A DNA stretch of 64,000 nt from an uncultured Opitutales bacterium. GTDB lineage: Bacteria > Verrucomicrobiota > Verrucomicrobiia > Opitutales > Intestinicryptomonadaceae. Positions 47,397 through 56,474 of the stretch are shown here, one piece after another; within the stretch, counting starts at the first letter, position 1, and every line of letters begins with the position of its first letter. The translations under genes and the position numbers were made by a program. Below the pieces are notes generated by a model, which saw nothing but the letters and a program-made list of their open reading frames with translations, made no database searches and was not told where the DNA came from. The stretch spans positions 186,001 to 250,000 of the forward strand of contig CALXNZ010000001.1 of the NCBI GenBank assembly GCA_944389885.1, written 5' to 3'.

Positions 47397-48722
47397 TTAA
47401 TAAGGCCTATCTTGCAATCCGTCAGAAATTTTACCTTTAATCAGCGCAAGTATTTCTCCGCACAAATATATGCTCCCTGTGCAAACTAAAGTTTTAAACT
47501 CGCTATTAATTAACGAACGGCAACCATATCCAAAAAGCTCTTCAACAGTAGAATCCTCTATGGGAATATCGCAAGAGCCAATAATCCCGCGCAATTCTTT
47601 CGCGCTGAGAGCCCTTGGTTCTTTAGGTTCCAAGAGAAAGATTTTGGACGCATATTTTTTTACCACATCAAGAATAGGTTTAGCCCTTTCAATTCCTAAA
47701 ACCCCCAAAGCGATTGCGGGCTTTGGATTTGAAGCGCAAAACGAGGACAGATTAGAATCTAAAACCCTCGCGCATTCCTCATTATGGGAGGCGTCCAATA
47801 TTATTTTTTTCCCTCCTGGAATGGGCACGGTTTGCCATCTGGCGTCCCAGTTTACAGACAAGAGGCCGCGCCTTATAATTTTCTCCGTAATTCCGCTGAA
47901 AATCTTAGGGGCGGCACCACTTTCCGCCCTTCCCTTCAGAAGGCGAGCCGCGACAAACGCCATAGCCGCATTTCGGCGCTGAAATTCCCCATAAAGAGAA
48001 GTTCTTGGCAACCCTTTACCATAAAATATTTCCGGAATTTTATAGACTTTAGAATTTCGCTGCCCGGCTACATTTTCGACTGTTCTCATAGCCTCGTCTG
48101 GAAGCCAACCGCATAATACCGGTACCCCAGATTTTATTATACCGGCTTTTTCCGACGCAATTTTTTCATAGGTATCTCCCAACAACTGGGTATGGTCAAA
48201 GCCTATAGAGGTTATCGCGCAAAGCTCCGGACGAGTTAGAATATTTGTCGAATCGAGCCTTCCTCCGAGGCCAACTTCTATTACGGCGCAATCCACGCGG
48301 CTTTCAAAAAATTCCAAAAACGCCAAAGCCGTCATGTACTCAAAAAAAGAAGGATAATTTTCCGTATCCGACGGATTAAATTCCGCGTCAACTATGTCGC
48401 GTATTCTTTTTACAAGGGCTAAAAGCCTGCCCTTGGACACGGGAACCCTATCCACCTGAACGCGCTCTCCCAAATATACGAGATGAGGAGAAGTAAACAT
48501 TCCCGTTTTTAATCCCGAGTTTCTCAATATAGACTCGACCATTGCGGCGGTTGATCCTTTGCCGTTTGTTCCGGCTATATGGATTGTCGGATATTTTTCT
48601 TGCGGATTTCCCAATGCGGCCATTATGCGCCGCATTCTGTCCAAAGAATATTTGGAGCCTGCATTGCGGAGCTTGTACAGGAATGCTTCCGTCTCTTCAA
48701 AAGATGTAGGGCTATTGCGCAT
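47397..48722 (-). CDS. folC: Folylpolyglutamate synthase / dihydrofolate synthase
   Basis: This 441-aa Mur-ligase-family protein has the P-loop IHIAGTNGKGSTAAMVESIL, the region GLKTGMFTSPHLVYLGERVQ, CAVIEVGLGGRLDSTNI and ITSIGFDHTQLLGDTYEKIASEKAGI (in part). These give the ATP- and folate-binding elements. It adds glutamate to folates, and may also join dihydropteroate to glutamate. The start is ATG 48722. The frame extends upstream through tRNA-Pro, and those 33 codons are not part of the gene. It follows tRNA-Pro by 58 bp on the same strand. Confidence 0.95.
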   Translation of the reverse strand: MRNSPTSFEETEAFLYKLRNAGSKYSLDRMRRIMAALGNPQEKYPTIHIAGTNGKGSTAAMVESILRNSGLKTGMFTSPHLVYLGERVQVDRVPVSKGRLLALVKRIRDIVDAEFNPSDTENYPSFFEYMTALAFLEFFESRVDCAVIEVGLGGRLDSTNILTRPELCAITSIGFDHTQLLGDTYEKIASEKAGIIKSGVPVLCGWLPDEAMRTVENVAGQRNSKVYKIPEIFYGKGLPRTSLYGEFQRRNAAMAFVAARLLKGRAESGAAPKIFSGITEKIIRRGLLSVNWDARWQTVPIPGGKKIILDASHNEECARVLDSNLSSFCASNPKPAIALGVLGIERAKPILDVVKKYASKIFLLEPKEPRALSAKELRGIIGSCDIPIEDSTVEELFGYGCRSLINSEFKTLVCTGSIYLCGEILALIKGKISDGLQDRPY

Positions 48723-48780
48723 TTGCGGACATAAAAATAAAAGCCGCCACAGACGTTTAATCTCTCGCGGCTTTAGAATA

Positions 48781-48855
48781 TCGGGCGGGTGGGATTCGAA
48801 CCCACGACCCTCTGGTCCCAAACCAGATGCGCTAGCCAGGCTGCGCTACCACCCG
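48781..48855 (-). tRNA. tRNA-Pro (anticodon TGG)
   Basis: A cloverleaf is visible on the minus strand. The acceptor stem CGGGTGG pairs with CCGCCCG, with one G-U. The D arm is TAGCGCAGCCTGGCTAGCGC. The anticodon stem-loop CTGGTTTGGGACCAG gives anticodon TGG, and the T arm is GTGGGTTCGAATCCCAC. The discriminator is A at 48781. The 3' CCA is not encoded, unlike in tRNA-Arg at 8574. Confidence 0.97.
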
Positions 48856-49165
48856 TAATTTGCCGTATGAAAGTGTCCCAATATACGAAACTGTCAATTC
48901 TTATTTTGAAAAATAAAGCCATATTTCCAATTTAGTGAAAAAGATTCGCAATGTGTATTTCAGACAATACGCCCAACATGCTTCATCAATACTGAAACTC
49001 AATCAGCCAAAATTCCACTTCTGACTTGTAAGCTATATTGTGCCAAAAAGATTTCCCAAACAGCAAATACCTCTATCCAAATCATAATTGTGAAAATAAA
49101 AAATTCGGACACACCAGCCAAAGTGTGTCCGAAAACTATTTTAAACTCTTGCGGTATGCGCTACC
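48856..49165. other. 310-bp interval between tRNA-Pro and the PEP-CTERM gene
   Basis: No coding frame is supported. The interval contains the terminator at 49096-49133 for the PEP-CTERM gene and, probably, the promoter of tRNA-Pro; a TTGACA on the minus strand lies at 48898-48893 but without a good -10 box. Confidence 0.5.
49096..49133 (-). terminator. Intrinsic terminator after the PEP-CTERM gene
   Basis: On the minus strand a perfect 11-bp stem (49133-49123 with 49114-49104), with an 8-base loop, is followed by a T-rich run down to about 49096. It lies about 30 bp after the gene's stop. This is the clearest intrinsic terminator in the window. Confidence 0.9.
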
Positions 49166-50803
49166 TTATTTGCGGCGCCTAATTGCATATCCCAGAGCGA
49201 ATATTCCGAAGAAAACCGCAAATACGGAGGGCTCGGGAATAACCTGGGTTGCGCGCAACCAACCGTCCGTATCCACATAAAAATCCTCCCAGCCGTTTGA
49301 CGAGAAGGATTTTGCAATCCAGTGAACAGCGTCGGCCATAGACGAAGCATCTTTTACGAAAGTCGAATCCGTAAATTTTATAGACGAGGTCACACCGTTG
49401 TCAAAGAAGTCGGTCAATATGAAATTTATATTTTTATCATAGTAATTTGAACCGCCACCGCCGACAATAGAACCAAGAGTCAAGATTGATCCGTTTTTAA
49501 AATTTATATTTACGTCAACCGAATTTTCTCCGAGAGCTACATCCCAGAAGTGAAAATCTTGCACAGTGGAATCTGCGCCAATATTAATATTGTAAGACAC
49601 ATTATTAGCAATAAATGTCGGGGATACTTTTTCCGCGACTCCCGATTGGTTTAAAGTCAATGTAGCGCCGTCTCCGCTGAACTTTATTCTCCGAACATTT
49701 ACGTTTTCAAGAGAACCTTCCGCATATTCAAGAGTGGCATTTCCATTTATCACTATATGGCATTCTGCAGCAGAGTTTACCTCCTCTACCACGATTTGGC
49801 CTCCGGCATTGACGACAATTTTTCCGCCAGCAGTGACATTCAAGAAATCTTGGTTAACCTGCGTGCTTGCCGTGTGGTATTTAAACGTTCCGGATATGTT
49901 CATATTATAAGCCTCAGACGCCAAATATGTAGTAGTATCGGCAATATTCTGGTTTATTTGTATAGTTCCTCCGTTATAAATGTTTACTGTTGAGTTCGCA
50001 TTCGAATTTGCCGAAAGTTTTCCGGTTGCATTTAAAGTTCCGTAAACGTCAAGATTGCAAGAAGTCGCTAAATATACGCCTCCATTAACTTCCATCGTCG
50101 CAGCGGAGTTATCTTTAGAGCCGATTTCAAGGGTAAGCGGGATTAATATTGTGGTCCACACATCTTTAGTTCTATCTGGATCTTCAGGGGTAGGATCAGG
50201 TATAGTTTTAGTGTCAGTCTTGGAAGACATAGACAGATCACCTGCCGTAGTTGCCTTATTGAGTATTGCTATTCTAAAATCCGCATTGCGGCCTATTTCC
50301 CCATCTGAATGAACATTATTATATGCTAAGTCGTAAGTTCTGAAAGATATTGAATTCCCCGAGAATGCGGTTTCTCCCAAGAATTTAATTGTGTATTTTG
50401 CATCTTTAGAGCCTGTCGAATTTCCGCCAACCGAGGTATTAACATCTAAAAGTTCACCTGTAAAATTCACGTTGCAATCAAAAGCTATGCTGTAATCCAC
50501 AGCTTTCTCGGGACATTCAAACGCCGTACCAAGATATTTAAAGGTAAATGTAGTATCGGGATATCCTTCAAACGTGAAATTTGTAGTGCTATAATTGCCT
50601 GTAATATTCCCTGCGGAATAATCTTTATCAAGGATAAGAGTCCCATATCTTGCCGTGACAAAGTCTGATCCCTCAGGCAGAACTTCGCCATTACTCCAAG
50701 TTGAAGGGTCGGACCAAACTCCACCCCCATTGACAACATCTACGCCAAATACGCATGATATAGAAGACAAACAAGCTATTGTTGAGGCTAAAAACTTTTT
50801 CAT
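49166..50803 (-). CDS. PEP-CTERM sorting-domain surface protein
   Basis: Starting at ATG 50803 (MKKFLASTIACLSSISCVFG), the product has 545 residues; the longer frame uses a TTG. A signal peptide is followed by VDVVNGGGVWSDPSTWSNGE and a long beta-rich, Asn/Thr/Gly-rich region with alternating short strands, probably a beta-helix or autotransporter-like passenger. The C-terminus VIPEPSVFAVFFGIFALGY followed by AIRRRK is a PEP-CTERM signal: PEP motif, hydrophobic helix, basic tail. Such proteins are processed by exosortase and usually linked to an exopolysaccharide layer. No exosortase gene is in the window. It lies between folC and the legionaminic acid operon, with its own terminator. Confidence 0.9.
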   Translation of the reverse strand: MKKFLASTIACLSSISCVFGVDVVNGGGVWSDPSTWSNGEVLPEGSDFVTARYGTLILDKDYSAGNITGNYSTTNFTFEGYPDTTFTFKYLGTAFECPEKAVDYSIAFDCNVNFTGELLDVNTSVGGNSTGSKDAKYTIKFLGETAFSGNSISFRTYDLAYNNVHSDGEIGRNADFRIAILNKATTAGDLSMSSKTDTKTIPDPTPEDPDRTKDVWTTILIPLTLEIGSKDNSAATMEVNGGVYLATSCNLDVYGTLNATGKLSANSNANSTVNIYNGGTIQINQNIADTTTYLASEAYNMNISGTFKYHTASTQVNQDFLNVTAGGKIVVNAGGQIVVEEVNSAAECHIVINGNATLEYAEGSLENVNVRRIKFSGDGATLTLNQSGVAEKVSPTFIANNVSYNINIGADSTVQDFHFWDVALGENSVDVNINFKNGSILTLGSIVGGGGSNYYDKNINFILTDFFDNGVTSSIKFTDSTFVKDASSMADAVHWIAKSFSSNGWEDFYVDTDGWLRATQVIPEPSVFAVFFGIFALGYAIRRRK

Positions 50804-50847
50804 AATTTGATTAGTTTTCAATTTTAAGAGGCCGTTTTATAATCAAC

Positions 50848-50875
50848 TTATTAACTAATTTATGACTTATGTCAA
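50848..50875 (-). promoter_or_regulatory. Probable promoter of the PEP-CTERM gene
   Basis: On the minus strand a perfect TTGACA (50875-50870) is followed after 16 bp by TAATAA (50853-50848). The predicted leader is about 38 nt before the ATG at 50803. The -10 match is modest. Confidence 0.45.
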
Positions 50876-50940
50876 GAGTCTTAACACAAGGAAATTATAA
50901 CAAATAGCATAAGATACTAAAAAAAGTCGCCGCTATGATT

Positions 50941-51645
50941 TCAAGAGTGGGGAGAATCAAGCATATTATTATTCATAAAATACTCTGCTAAAACAAAGTC
51001 CGACTCTCCATCAACATCCACCGAATGGTTCCTTTCCATAATGTAGAGGAACCCTTTTTCGCCGTAAAAGCCGAAAGATTCTGGGAGATCTGTTTTTGCG
51101 ATATAAATTGCCCCGTTAACCATATAGGATTTTGGCAAATTTTGCCGCGGCACACAATATTCCGATTTTATAAAGTCTCTCGCGCTTAAATCGCTTCCTA
51201 TCACATTGCACCAAAACATGGGGTGAGCCGTTTCGCATACGGAAACTACCGTGTCGGCTTTCTTCTCAAAAAAAAGGCTCATAGCCCCTTTTATGTCTTC
51301 CGCAGTCCTCATCGGAGACGTGGGCTGCAGCAAAACAAAAATATCGAATTTTTCTTTCAAGCGGCAGAGAACTTCTCGAACCACTCCAATAGAGCCCGCA
51401 GTATCGGAAGAATTTTCCGCGCTCCTAAGAAACGGCACATACGCGCCGAAGTTCCTGGCGATATTCGCATATTCGGGGCTATCGGTTGAGACGAACACTC
51501 TGTCGAAAAATCCTGTTTTTAGAGCCGCCTCTACGGTATAAGCCAGCATCGGTTTTCCATTGAGATTTCTTATATTCTTATCTCTCAAGCCTTTTGAACC
51601 GCTTCTGGCGGGAATTATAGCTATTATTCTTTTGCCGTTGTACAT
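50941..51645 (-). CDS. legF: CMP-legionaminic acid (or CMP-sialic acid) synthetase
   Basis: This 234-aa cytidylyltransferase starts at MYNGKRIIAIIPARSGSKGL, the CTP-binding signature of the NeuA/LegF/PseF family; 24 upstream codons overlap the preceding gene and are rejected. Other features are LRDKNIRNLNGKPMLAYT, VFVSTDSPEYANIA and LLQPTSPMRTAEDI. It activates a nonulosonic acid with CTP. Given the gene order it most likely acts on N,N'-diacetyllegionaminate, though sialic acid cannot be excluded from sequence alone. It is the last gene of the seven-gene operon, 2 bp after ptmE. Confidence 0.88.
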   Translation of the reverse strand: MYNGKRIIAIIPARSGSKGLRDKNIRNLNGKPMLAYTVEAALKTGFFDRVFVSTDSPEYANIARNFGAYVPFLRSAENSSDTAGSIGVVREVLCRLKEKFDIFVLLQPTSPMRTAEDIKGAMSLFFEKKADTVVSVCETAHPMFWCNVIGSDLSARDFIKSEYCVPRQNLPKSYMVNGAIYIAKTDLPESFGFYGEKGFLYIMERNHSVDVDGESDFVLAEYFMNNNMLDSPHS

Positions 51646-51647
51646 GG

Positions 51648-52700
51648 CTAAAATTTGATAAATCTTATGTCGTCTTGGGCCTTCGCGTAATTTTGCACAT
51701 TGCCGATATCGAGCCAATATCCTCTTATTGGAAAGTGGCTGACTTTTTTGCCGGCATCTATTAGTTTTTCCATGAGTTCTGTCGAATCAAATTTTACCCC
51801 TTCCGGAATGTACTCCAACATCTTTACCCCGACAAGATATATACCGGCATTTGAATAATATGTGAAAGACGGCTTCTCTATAAGGGATTTTATCCTCTTA
51901 TCTTCCGTATCAAGTACGCCGTAGGGAATATTTATCCTCACGTTAAAAGTAGCTATGGACATATCGTCCTTAAAACTTTTGTAGTTGGCGAAAAAATCGT
52001 AAAAATCTATATTAGTGAGAATATCGGCGTTCATCACAAGGACGTCGTCGTTGAGCCACTTATCCACCATCTTTATGGAGCCTATTGTACCTAAGAAATC
52101 GGTTTCCTCTATAAAGTTTATATTCAGATGGGCATATTTACTGTTTACATAAGAAATTATTTGCTCCTTCAGATGGTTTACGGAGATATGAATATTTTTT
52201 ACGCCGAAAGAAACAAGCCTGTCTATGTTATGGGCTATTATAGGTTTTCCGGCCAACTCAAGCATGGGTTTTGGGGTATCGTTAGTATAGGGTTTTAATC
52301 TCACGCCCCTCCCGCCAGCCATAATCACGGCGTCAACCGGAATTACAGAATTCAATTTGCGCAAATCTATGAACTCTATTAAAGTGAAATCTTTTTTCAC
52401 CCAGGGAACTATTTTTAAATCGAGTTTCTTGTATTCGTTTATTTTCTCGTAGTTTTTTATGTCCCCCACATACTTAAAATTCTTCCGCATAACTTCCGAC
52501 ACGCTATCGTCGAGACTCACGCCGTTAACAAGTCCGCGCCTTATATCGCCATCGGTAAGAGACCCTACTATCTTTCCGCCGTCATCGATTGCAAAAAGAA
52601 TGAGGGCGCAACCCGTAGGAAGTTCGTTTATTTTCGACAATGCGGCTTTAATTGTCTCCCTGCAAGATATTGTATGTTTGCGCGTTTCAAGAGATGTCAT
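51648..52700 (-). CDS. ptmE: CBS-domain nucleotidyltransferase (PtmE-like)
   Basis: This 350-aa protein joins a CBS region (about 1-110; GGKIVGSLTDGDIRRGLVNG) to a sugar nucleotidyltransferase domain. The latter starts VDAVIMAGGRGVRLKPYTND with the GGxGxRL nucleotide motif, then ETDFLGTIGSIKMV and LVMNADILTN. It ends ... PIRGYWLDIGNVQNYAKA. In the Campylobacter legionaminic acid pathway PtmE makes GDP-glucosamine, the GDP-linked starting sugar. It overlaps legG by 14 bp and lies 2 bp before legF. The GDP specificity is inferred from the operon, not from residues I can read. Confidence 0.82.
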   Translation of the reverse strand: MTSLETRKHTISCRETIKAALSKINELPTGCALILFAIDDGGKIVGSLTDGDIRRGLVNGVSLDDSVSEVMRKNFKYVGDIKNYEKINEYKKLDLKIVPWVKKDFTLIEFIDLRKLNSVIPVDAVIMAGGRGVRLKPYTNDTPKPMLELAGKPIIAHNIDRLVSFGVKNIHISVNHLKEQIISYVNSKYAHLNINFIEETDFLGTIGSIKMVDKWLNDDVLVMNADILTNIDFYDFFANYKSFKDDMSIATFNVRINIPYGVLDTEDKRIKSLIEKPSFTYYSNAGIYLVGVKMLEYIPEGVKFDSTELMEKLIDAGKKVSHFPIRGYWLDIGNVQNYAKAQDDIRFIKF

Positions 52701-53805
52701 AAAATTTCTTGTTTATGATTCCGTCTAATTTGAATGATTTTAAGGTTCGAAATATATTTAGGGCGGTATTTTCGCCTTCGTACGGATTTTTAACTCCTGA
52801 AAAATCCGACTTATAAGCTTTTTGCAAAGCTTTCACAATTTCCCTCCTATCAGGCCGACAGTTTATTATTGATTCGGCCTGGATTCTTCCCCTTTGGCGC
52901 CCGCCTATGTTTACGGTGGGAATCCCGAATGATGGAGCTTCATAAATACCGCTTGAAGAATTTCCAACGACGGCGTCCACATAGCGCATACAGGAAAGAT
53001 AACGCTTTAAGCCCAGAGACCCATAAACCTTTACGTTTTTGCTCCCCTTTTCAAAATCACTTATAAGACTGAATATTTCCTCGTTTCCCTCGTCCGAATT
53101 CGGGCAGGTCAGTATGATTTTGCAATTTTCAAAAGAATCCAAAGCCGCAAGCAATTCCGCAAACTGTCCACCAGCATTTCCTTCCAATGTCGCCGGGTGA
53201 AATGTGACAAGTAAATTTCTGCGGCCGAAAGAAAAACCCAAAGACTTCTCCAGCTCTTTTTTTTCAAGCAAAGGAACTTTTTTCGCGTTTTCCACTCCCA
53301 ATGCCCCAAAATTAAAAACTCTTTCCGGAGATTCTCCCAACTGTATTACACGCCTTCTATAGGCATCGCAAGAGACAAAATGCAGATGGCTCATTTTGGT
53401 TATGGAGTGGCGTACAGCCTCATCAATCGCCCCCTCCGTAGTATCCCCGCCATAGAGATGCGCTATGGGAATATTGTTTAACATAGCAGCTTGGGCGACT
53501 CCCATTATTTCGTATCTATCCCCGAGCAGCAGCAGAATATCCGGACGGAGTCTAAGAAACGCGTCGGAAAACTTCTCCACAGCTTTCGCCAAGGCATGCG
53601 AAGGTGGCCCGTCTATACCTATGTCGATTTTTTCCTCTATGGGTTCTTTAATTTCAGAATATGTAAGACCGAATTTATCGGATAAATGCGTCCCTGTGAC
53701 TAAGAGGCGGAAGTCTATTTCAGCATCTTCGCTAAGCATTCGCAGCAAGCGCGACATAATGCCGTAGTCGGCCCGGCTCGAAGTCACTGCGCATATTTTC
53801 CTCAT
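52687..53805 (-). CDS. legG: GDP-sugar 2-epimerase, hydrolysing (LegG type)
   Basis: This 372-aa protein belongs to the WecB/NeuC family of hydrolysing 2-epimerases. The N-terminus MRKICAVTSSRADYGIMSRL matches the 'GTRADYG' motif. Other conserved stretches are LLLGDRYEIMGVAQAAMLN, IAHLYGGDTTEGAIDEAVRH, VTFHP and the C-terminal VVGNSSSGIYEAPSFGIPTVNIG (shown in part). It would convert GDP-2,4-diacetamido-trideoxyglucose to the 2-epimer sugar while releasing GDP. It lies 25 bp after legI and overlaps ptmE by 14 bp. Confidence 0.88.
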   Translation of the reverse strand: MRKICAVTSSRADYGIMSRLLRMLSEDAEIDFRLLVTGTHLSDKFGLTYSEIKEPIEEKIDIGIDGPPSHALAKAVEKFSDAFLRLRPDILLLLGDRYEIMGVAQAAMLNNIPIAHLYGGDTTEGAIDEAVRHSITKMSHLHFVSCDAYRRRVIQLGESPERVFNFGALGVENAKKVPLLEKKELEKSLGFSFGRRNLLVTFHPATLEGNAGGQFAELLAALDSFENCKIILTCPNSDEGNEEIFSLISDFEKGSKNVKVYGSLGLKRYLSCMRYVDAVVGNSSSGIYEAPSFGIPTVNIGGRQRGRIQAESIINCRPDRREIVKALQKAYKSDFSGVKNPYEGENTALNIFRTLKSFKLDGIINKKFYDIS

Positions 53806-53830
53806 ATTTGTAGAAAGTTTTCCAAAAGCA

Positions 53831-54814
53831 TCATATCATTTCGTCAATTTCGTAATCTCTGAGAGCCATGCTTCCTATTATGCTATCCCATTTCATCGGA
53901 GAGATTCCATTCCCTGGACGTTTTGCAGTCAAATTTTCTTCGCTAAACAAATCGCCTTTTTTTATCGGGCGCTTCACCACGATAGACTTTCTGGCCGCAA
54001 TTCTATTATTCGTCTCTGAATCCAATGGAGCCTTATATCCCGTGCCGAAGGCGAGCTCTACGTTTCTCACAGCCCTTACCATATCCGCCAATTCGCGCGG
54101 AGACAGTGACGCTTTGTGGTCCGGCCCCTTCATTCGCTTGTCGAGCGTAAAATGTTTTTCTATTATTGTTGCCCCCAATGCAGCTGCCATTATGGGGATT
54201 TCTATCCCCTCCGTGTGGTCCGAATAGCCCACTTCAAGATTAAACTTTTCCTTCATAGAGAGCATGGCCGCCATATTCACATCGCAATACGGACACGGAT
54301 ATTCCGTAGTACAATGCAATAACCTGACCCTACAGTTTTCCAACTCTCTTACAGCCTCCGATATTTCATTCATCGTGGCCATTCCCGTGGAAAGTATGAC
54401 GTCGGTCTTAAAGGAATTTATTTTTCGCAACAACGGCAAATCCGTAATTTCACCCGACGGAATTTTAAATATTGGCATTCCCAAAGAATGTAGGAAATCC
54501 GCGCTATCCGGATCAAACGGGGTTGAGAGAAACATTATTCCGCGATTGTCGCAATGTCTCTTAAGTTCCACAAATTCTTCTCGAGACAGCTCGAGAGCTT
54601 TTAGCATTTCGAGTTGAGAACCGTCGGAACCGGTGTTTCCCACCTGGTAGTCGGCCTTTTCCGCCAGAGGCGAAGCCAGTTCTTCCGCCTTAAAAGTTTG
54701 AAATTTAACGCAATCGGCTCCGGCTTCCGCGGCGCAATCGACAAGCTTCTTGGCAATTTCAATATCGCCGTTGTGGTTTACACCCGCTTCAGCAATGATA
54801 AATACCCCGCTCAT
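53831..54814 (-). CDS. legI: N,N'-diacetyllegionaminic acid synthase (NeuB/LegI family)
   Basis: This 327-aa protein condenses the 6-carbon sugar with phosphoenolpyruvate to give a nine-carbon nonulosonic acid. It begins FIIAEAGVNHNGDIEIAKKL and has the NeuB segments DCVKFQTFKAEEL, FLSTPFDPDSADFL, FKIPSGEITDLPLL, STGMATMNEI and LLHCTTEYPCP, plus VGYSDHTEGIEIPIMA. The C-terminal part, from about 270 (ARKSIVVKRPIKKGDLFSEE), is the SAF antifreeze-like domain. It overlaps legH by 4 bp (ATGA), so it is translationally coupled. Confidence 0.93.
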   Translation of the reverse strand: MSGVFIIAEAGVNHNGDIEIAKKLVDCAAEAGADCVKFQTFKAEELASPLAEKADYQVGNTGSDGSQLEMLKALELSREEFVELKRHCDNRGIMFLSTPFDPDSADFLHSLGMPIFKIPSGEITDLPLLRKINSFKTDVILSTGMATMNEISEAVRELENCRVRLLHCTTEYPCPYCDVNMAAMLSMKEKFNLEVGYSDHTEGIEIPIMAAALGATIIEKHFTLDKRMKGPDHKASLSPRELADMVRAVRNVELAFGTGYKAPLDSETNNRIAARKSIVVKRPIKKGDLFSEENLTAKRPGNGISPMKWDSIIGSMALRDYEIDEMI

Positions 54815-55389
54815 TTTGCCAAACTCCCCGCTTTAATGAAACTGCGCTTCGGAATGGATACACCCTGCACTACCGTAGAGTTGCTGCCGACAAAAGAGCA
54901 TTCACCTATTTCCGAGCCGCCGTTTACAATCGCCCCGGTAGATATGTGCGAGTTGTCCCCTACTACTACATCGTGTTCCAAAATGGCGCGTGTATTTATT
55001 ATACAGTTGCGTCCAATGCGCGCTCCCGCGTTTACTATGGCGCCCGCCATTACCACCGTTCCAATTCCTATTTCCGCATGCTTTGACACATATGCGTCCA
55101 GAGATACCACAGAGGCAAATTTTGCGTTTTTAGAGAGCAAAAGCTTAAAAAGCTCCTCGCGCCGCAATGAAGATTTTATCTGGCCAATGGTTATAAGAAA
55201 GTAATTTTCGTCCGAGATGAGGGAATCGATATTATCGTCATCGGCCAGAATTGGGTACCCCAATAACGCTTCTCCTATCCTATCACGCTTGTCTATCAAA
55301 CCTTCAATGCGATATTCCCCCTGCCTTTCTATTACGTCTATGCAGGATTTTGCATGCCCCCCGGCCCCTATTAGGAATATTCTTTTCAT
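54811..55389 (-). CDS. legH: Sugar O/N-acetyltransferase of the PglD/NeuD type
   Basis: This 192-aa protein has an N-terminal Rossmann-like part (KRIFLIGAGGHAKSCIDVI) typical of the PglD/NeuD family, then hexapeptide repeats forming a left-handed beta-helix: IGIGTVVMAGAIVNAGARIG, NCIINTRAILEHDVVVGDNS, HISTGAIVNGGSEIGE. A catalytic-type histidine lies in LEHDVVVGDNSHIS. In this operon it would acetylate the 4-amino group introduced by LegC. It overlaps legC and legI by 4 bp each. Confidence 0.88.
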   Translation of the reverse strand: MKRIFLIGAGGHAKSCIDVIERQGEYRIEGLIDKRDRIGEALLGYPILADDDNIDSLISDENYFLITIGQIKSSLRREELFKLLLSKNAKFASVVSLDAYVSKHAEIGIGTVVMAGAIVNAGARIGRNCIINTRAILEHDVVVGDNSHISTGAIVNGGSEIGECSFVGSNSTVVQGVSIPKRSFIKAGSLAK

Positions 55390-56474
55390 AGCCTTACCCA
55401 GCTTGGAATATTTACGAGCCTATCCTCTATCCATTTTGCGTTAGACAGATCTCCGTGGGGACAATCCTTGAACATTTCAAGCTCGTTCATCAGACACCAG
55501 CACGGCCGTGTCATAACGCCGTTGTCGTTCGTATAAGCCAAGAATTCGTCGCGCTGTTTTCTATCGTCCAAAAGTACCGCCTGAAGCCAGAAATTTGAGC
55601 GGGCATTCTTGGGCTCGTCCACAAAACGGCCGCCAAAAAACTTCCTATATTTATCGGCGAGCTCCCGCTTTTTTGCGAGGAGCGCGGGAAGTTTTTCAAA
55701 CTGGGCCATGCCTAATGCCGCGTTTATGTTAGGCATTCTGTAATTGTAGCCGCACTCGGAATGTCTAAATTCCCAACGATGCGGAATTTTTGCCTGAGTT
55801 GTCAAATGCTTTGCGCGATCGGCGAGCTTGGAATCGTTAAACAACAACATTCCGCCGCCGCCTGTAGTTATTATCTTATTGCCGTTAAAGCTCAACGAAG
55901 CTCCCTCCGACCAATTTCCGGTATGTATTCCATTATAAAAGCTGCCAAGACTCTCCGCGCAATCTTCTACAAGCTTTGCCCCATATTTTTCGCAAATATC
56001 GCGTATCTCTGAAATCCTGCACGGATGGCCGAATGTATGCATTGGAACAACCGCCTTTACAAAGCCGTTCTTTTTTAAGAAATCCTCCAGCTTTTCGGGA
56101 CTCATTCCCATTGTATCCCTGTCAACATCCACAAAAACCGGCTCCGCGTTGCAATATTTTATGGCATTGGCCGTGGCGATAAAGGTTAGAGGTTGGGTGA
56201 CCACCTTGTCCCCCTCGGCAACACCGGCGAGTTTTAATCCCAAGTGCAAGGCATTTGTTCCGTTCACGCATGCCACCGCCCTCTTTACCCCGCAAAACTC
56301 CGCCACTTTATCCTCAAAGTCGGAAACGAATTTGCCGACGCTTGAAACAAATGTTGACTTTATGCACTCTGAAGTAAGCTCTAACTCTCTATTGTCAAAA
56401 TACGGCTGATGCAGCGCTATGAAATCTCCGCTGCCGTAAACGCTTCTTATAAAATCGACCGCTTCTTTAAACAT
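55386..56474 (-). CDS. legC: DegT/DnrJ/EryC1-family sugar aminotransferase
   Basis: This 362-aa PLP enzyme is a sugar aminotransferase. It has HQPYFDNRELELTSECIKST, CVNGTNALHLGLKLAGV, VFVDVDRDTMGMSP, VVPMHTFGHPCRISEI, LVEDCAESLGSFY and the PLP lysine in SLSFNGNKIITTGGGGML. In legionaminic acid synthesis LegC adds an amino group to the 4-keto sugar produced by LegB. It overlaps legB by 8 bp and legH by 4 bp. Confidence 0.92.
   Translation of the reverse strand: MFKEAVDFIRSVYGSGDFIALHQPYFDNRELELTSECIKSTFVSSVGKFVSDFEDKVAEFCGVKRAVACVNGTNALHLGLKLAGVAEGDKVVTQPLTFIATANAIKYCNAEPVFVDVDRDTMGMSPEKLEDFLKKNGFVKAVVPMHTFGHPCRISEIRDICEKYGAKLVEDCAESLGSFYNGIHTGNWSEGASLSFNGNKIITTGGGGMLLFNDSKLADRAKHLTTQAKIPHRWEFRHSECGYNYRMPNINAALGMAQFEKLPALLAKKRELADKYRKFFGGRFVDEPKNARSNFWLQAVLLDDRKQRDEFLAYTNDNGVMTRPCWCLMNELEMFKDCPHGDLSNAKWIEDRLVNIPSWVRL

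Noticed and set aside
47397-48821. Longer folC starting at 48821
   Set aside because: The extra 33 codons run through tRNA-Pro; the ATG at 48722 gives the normal N-terminus.
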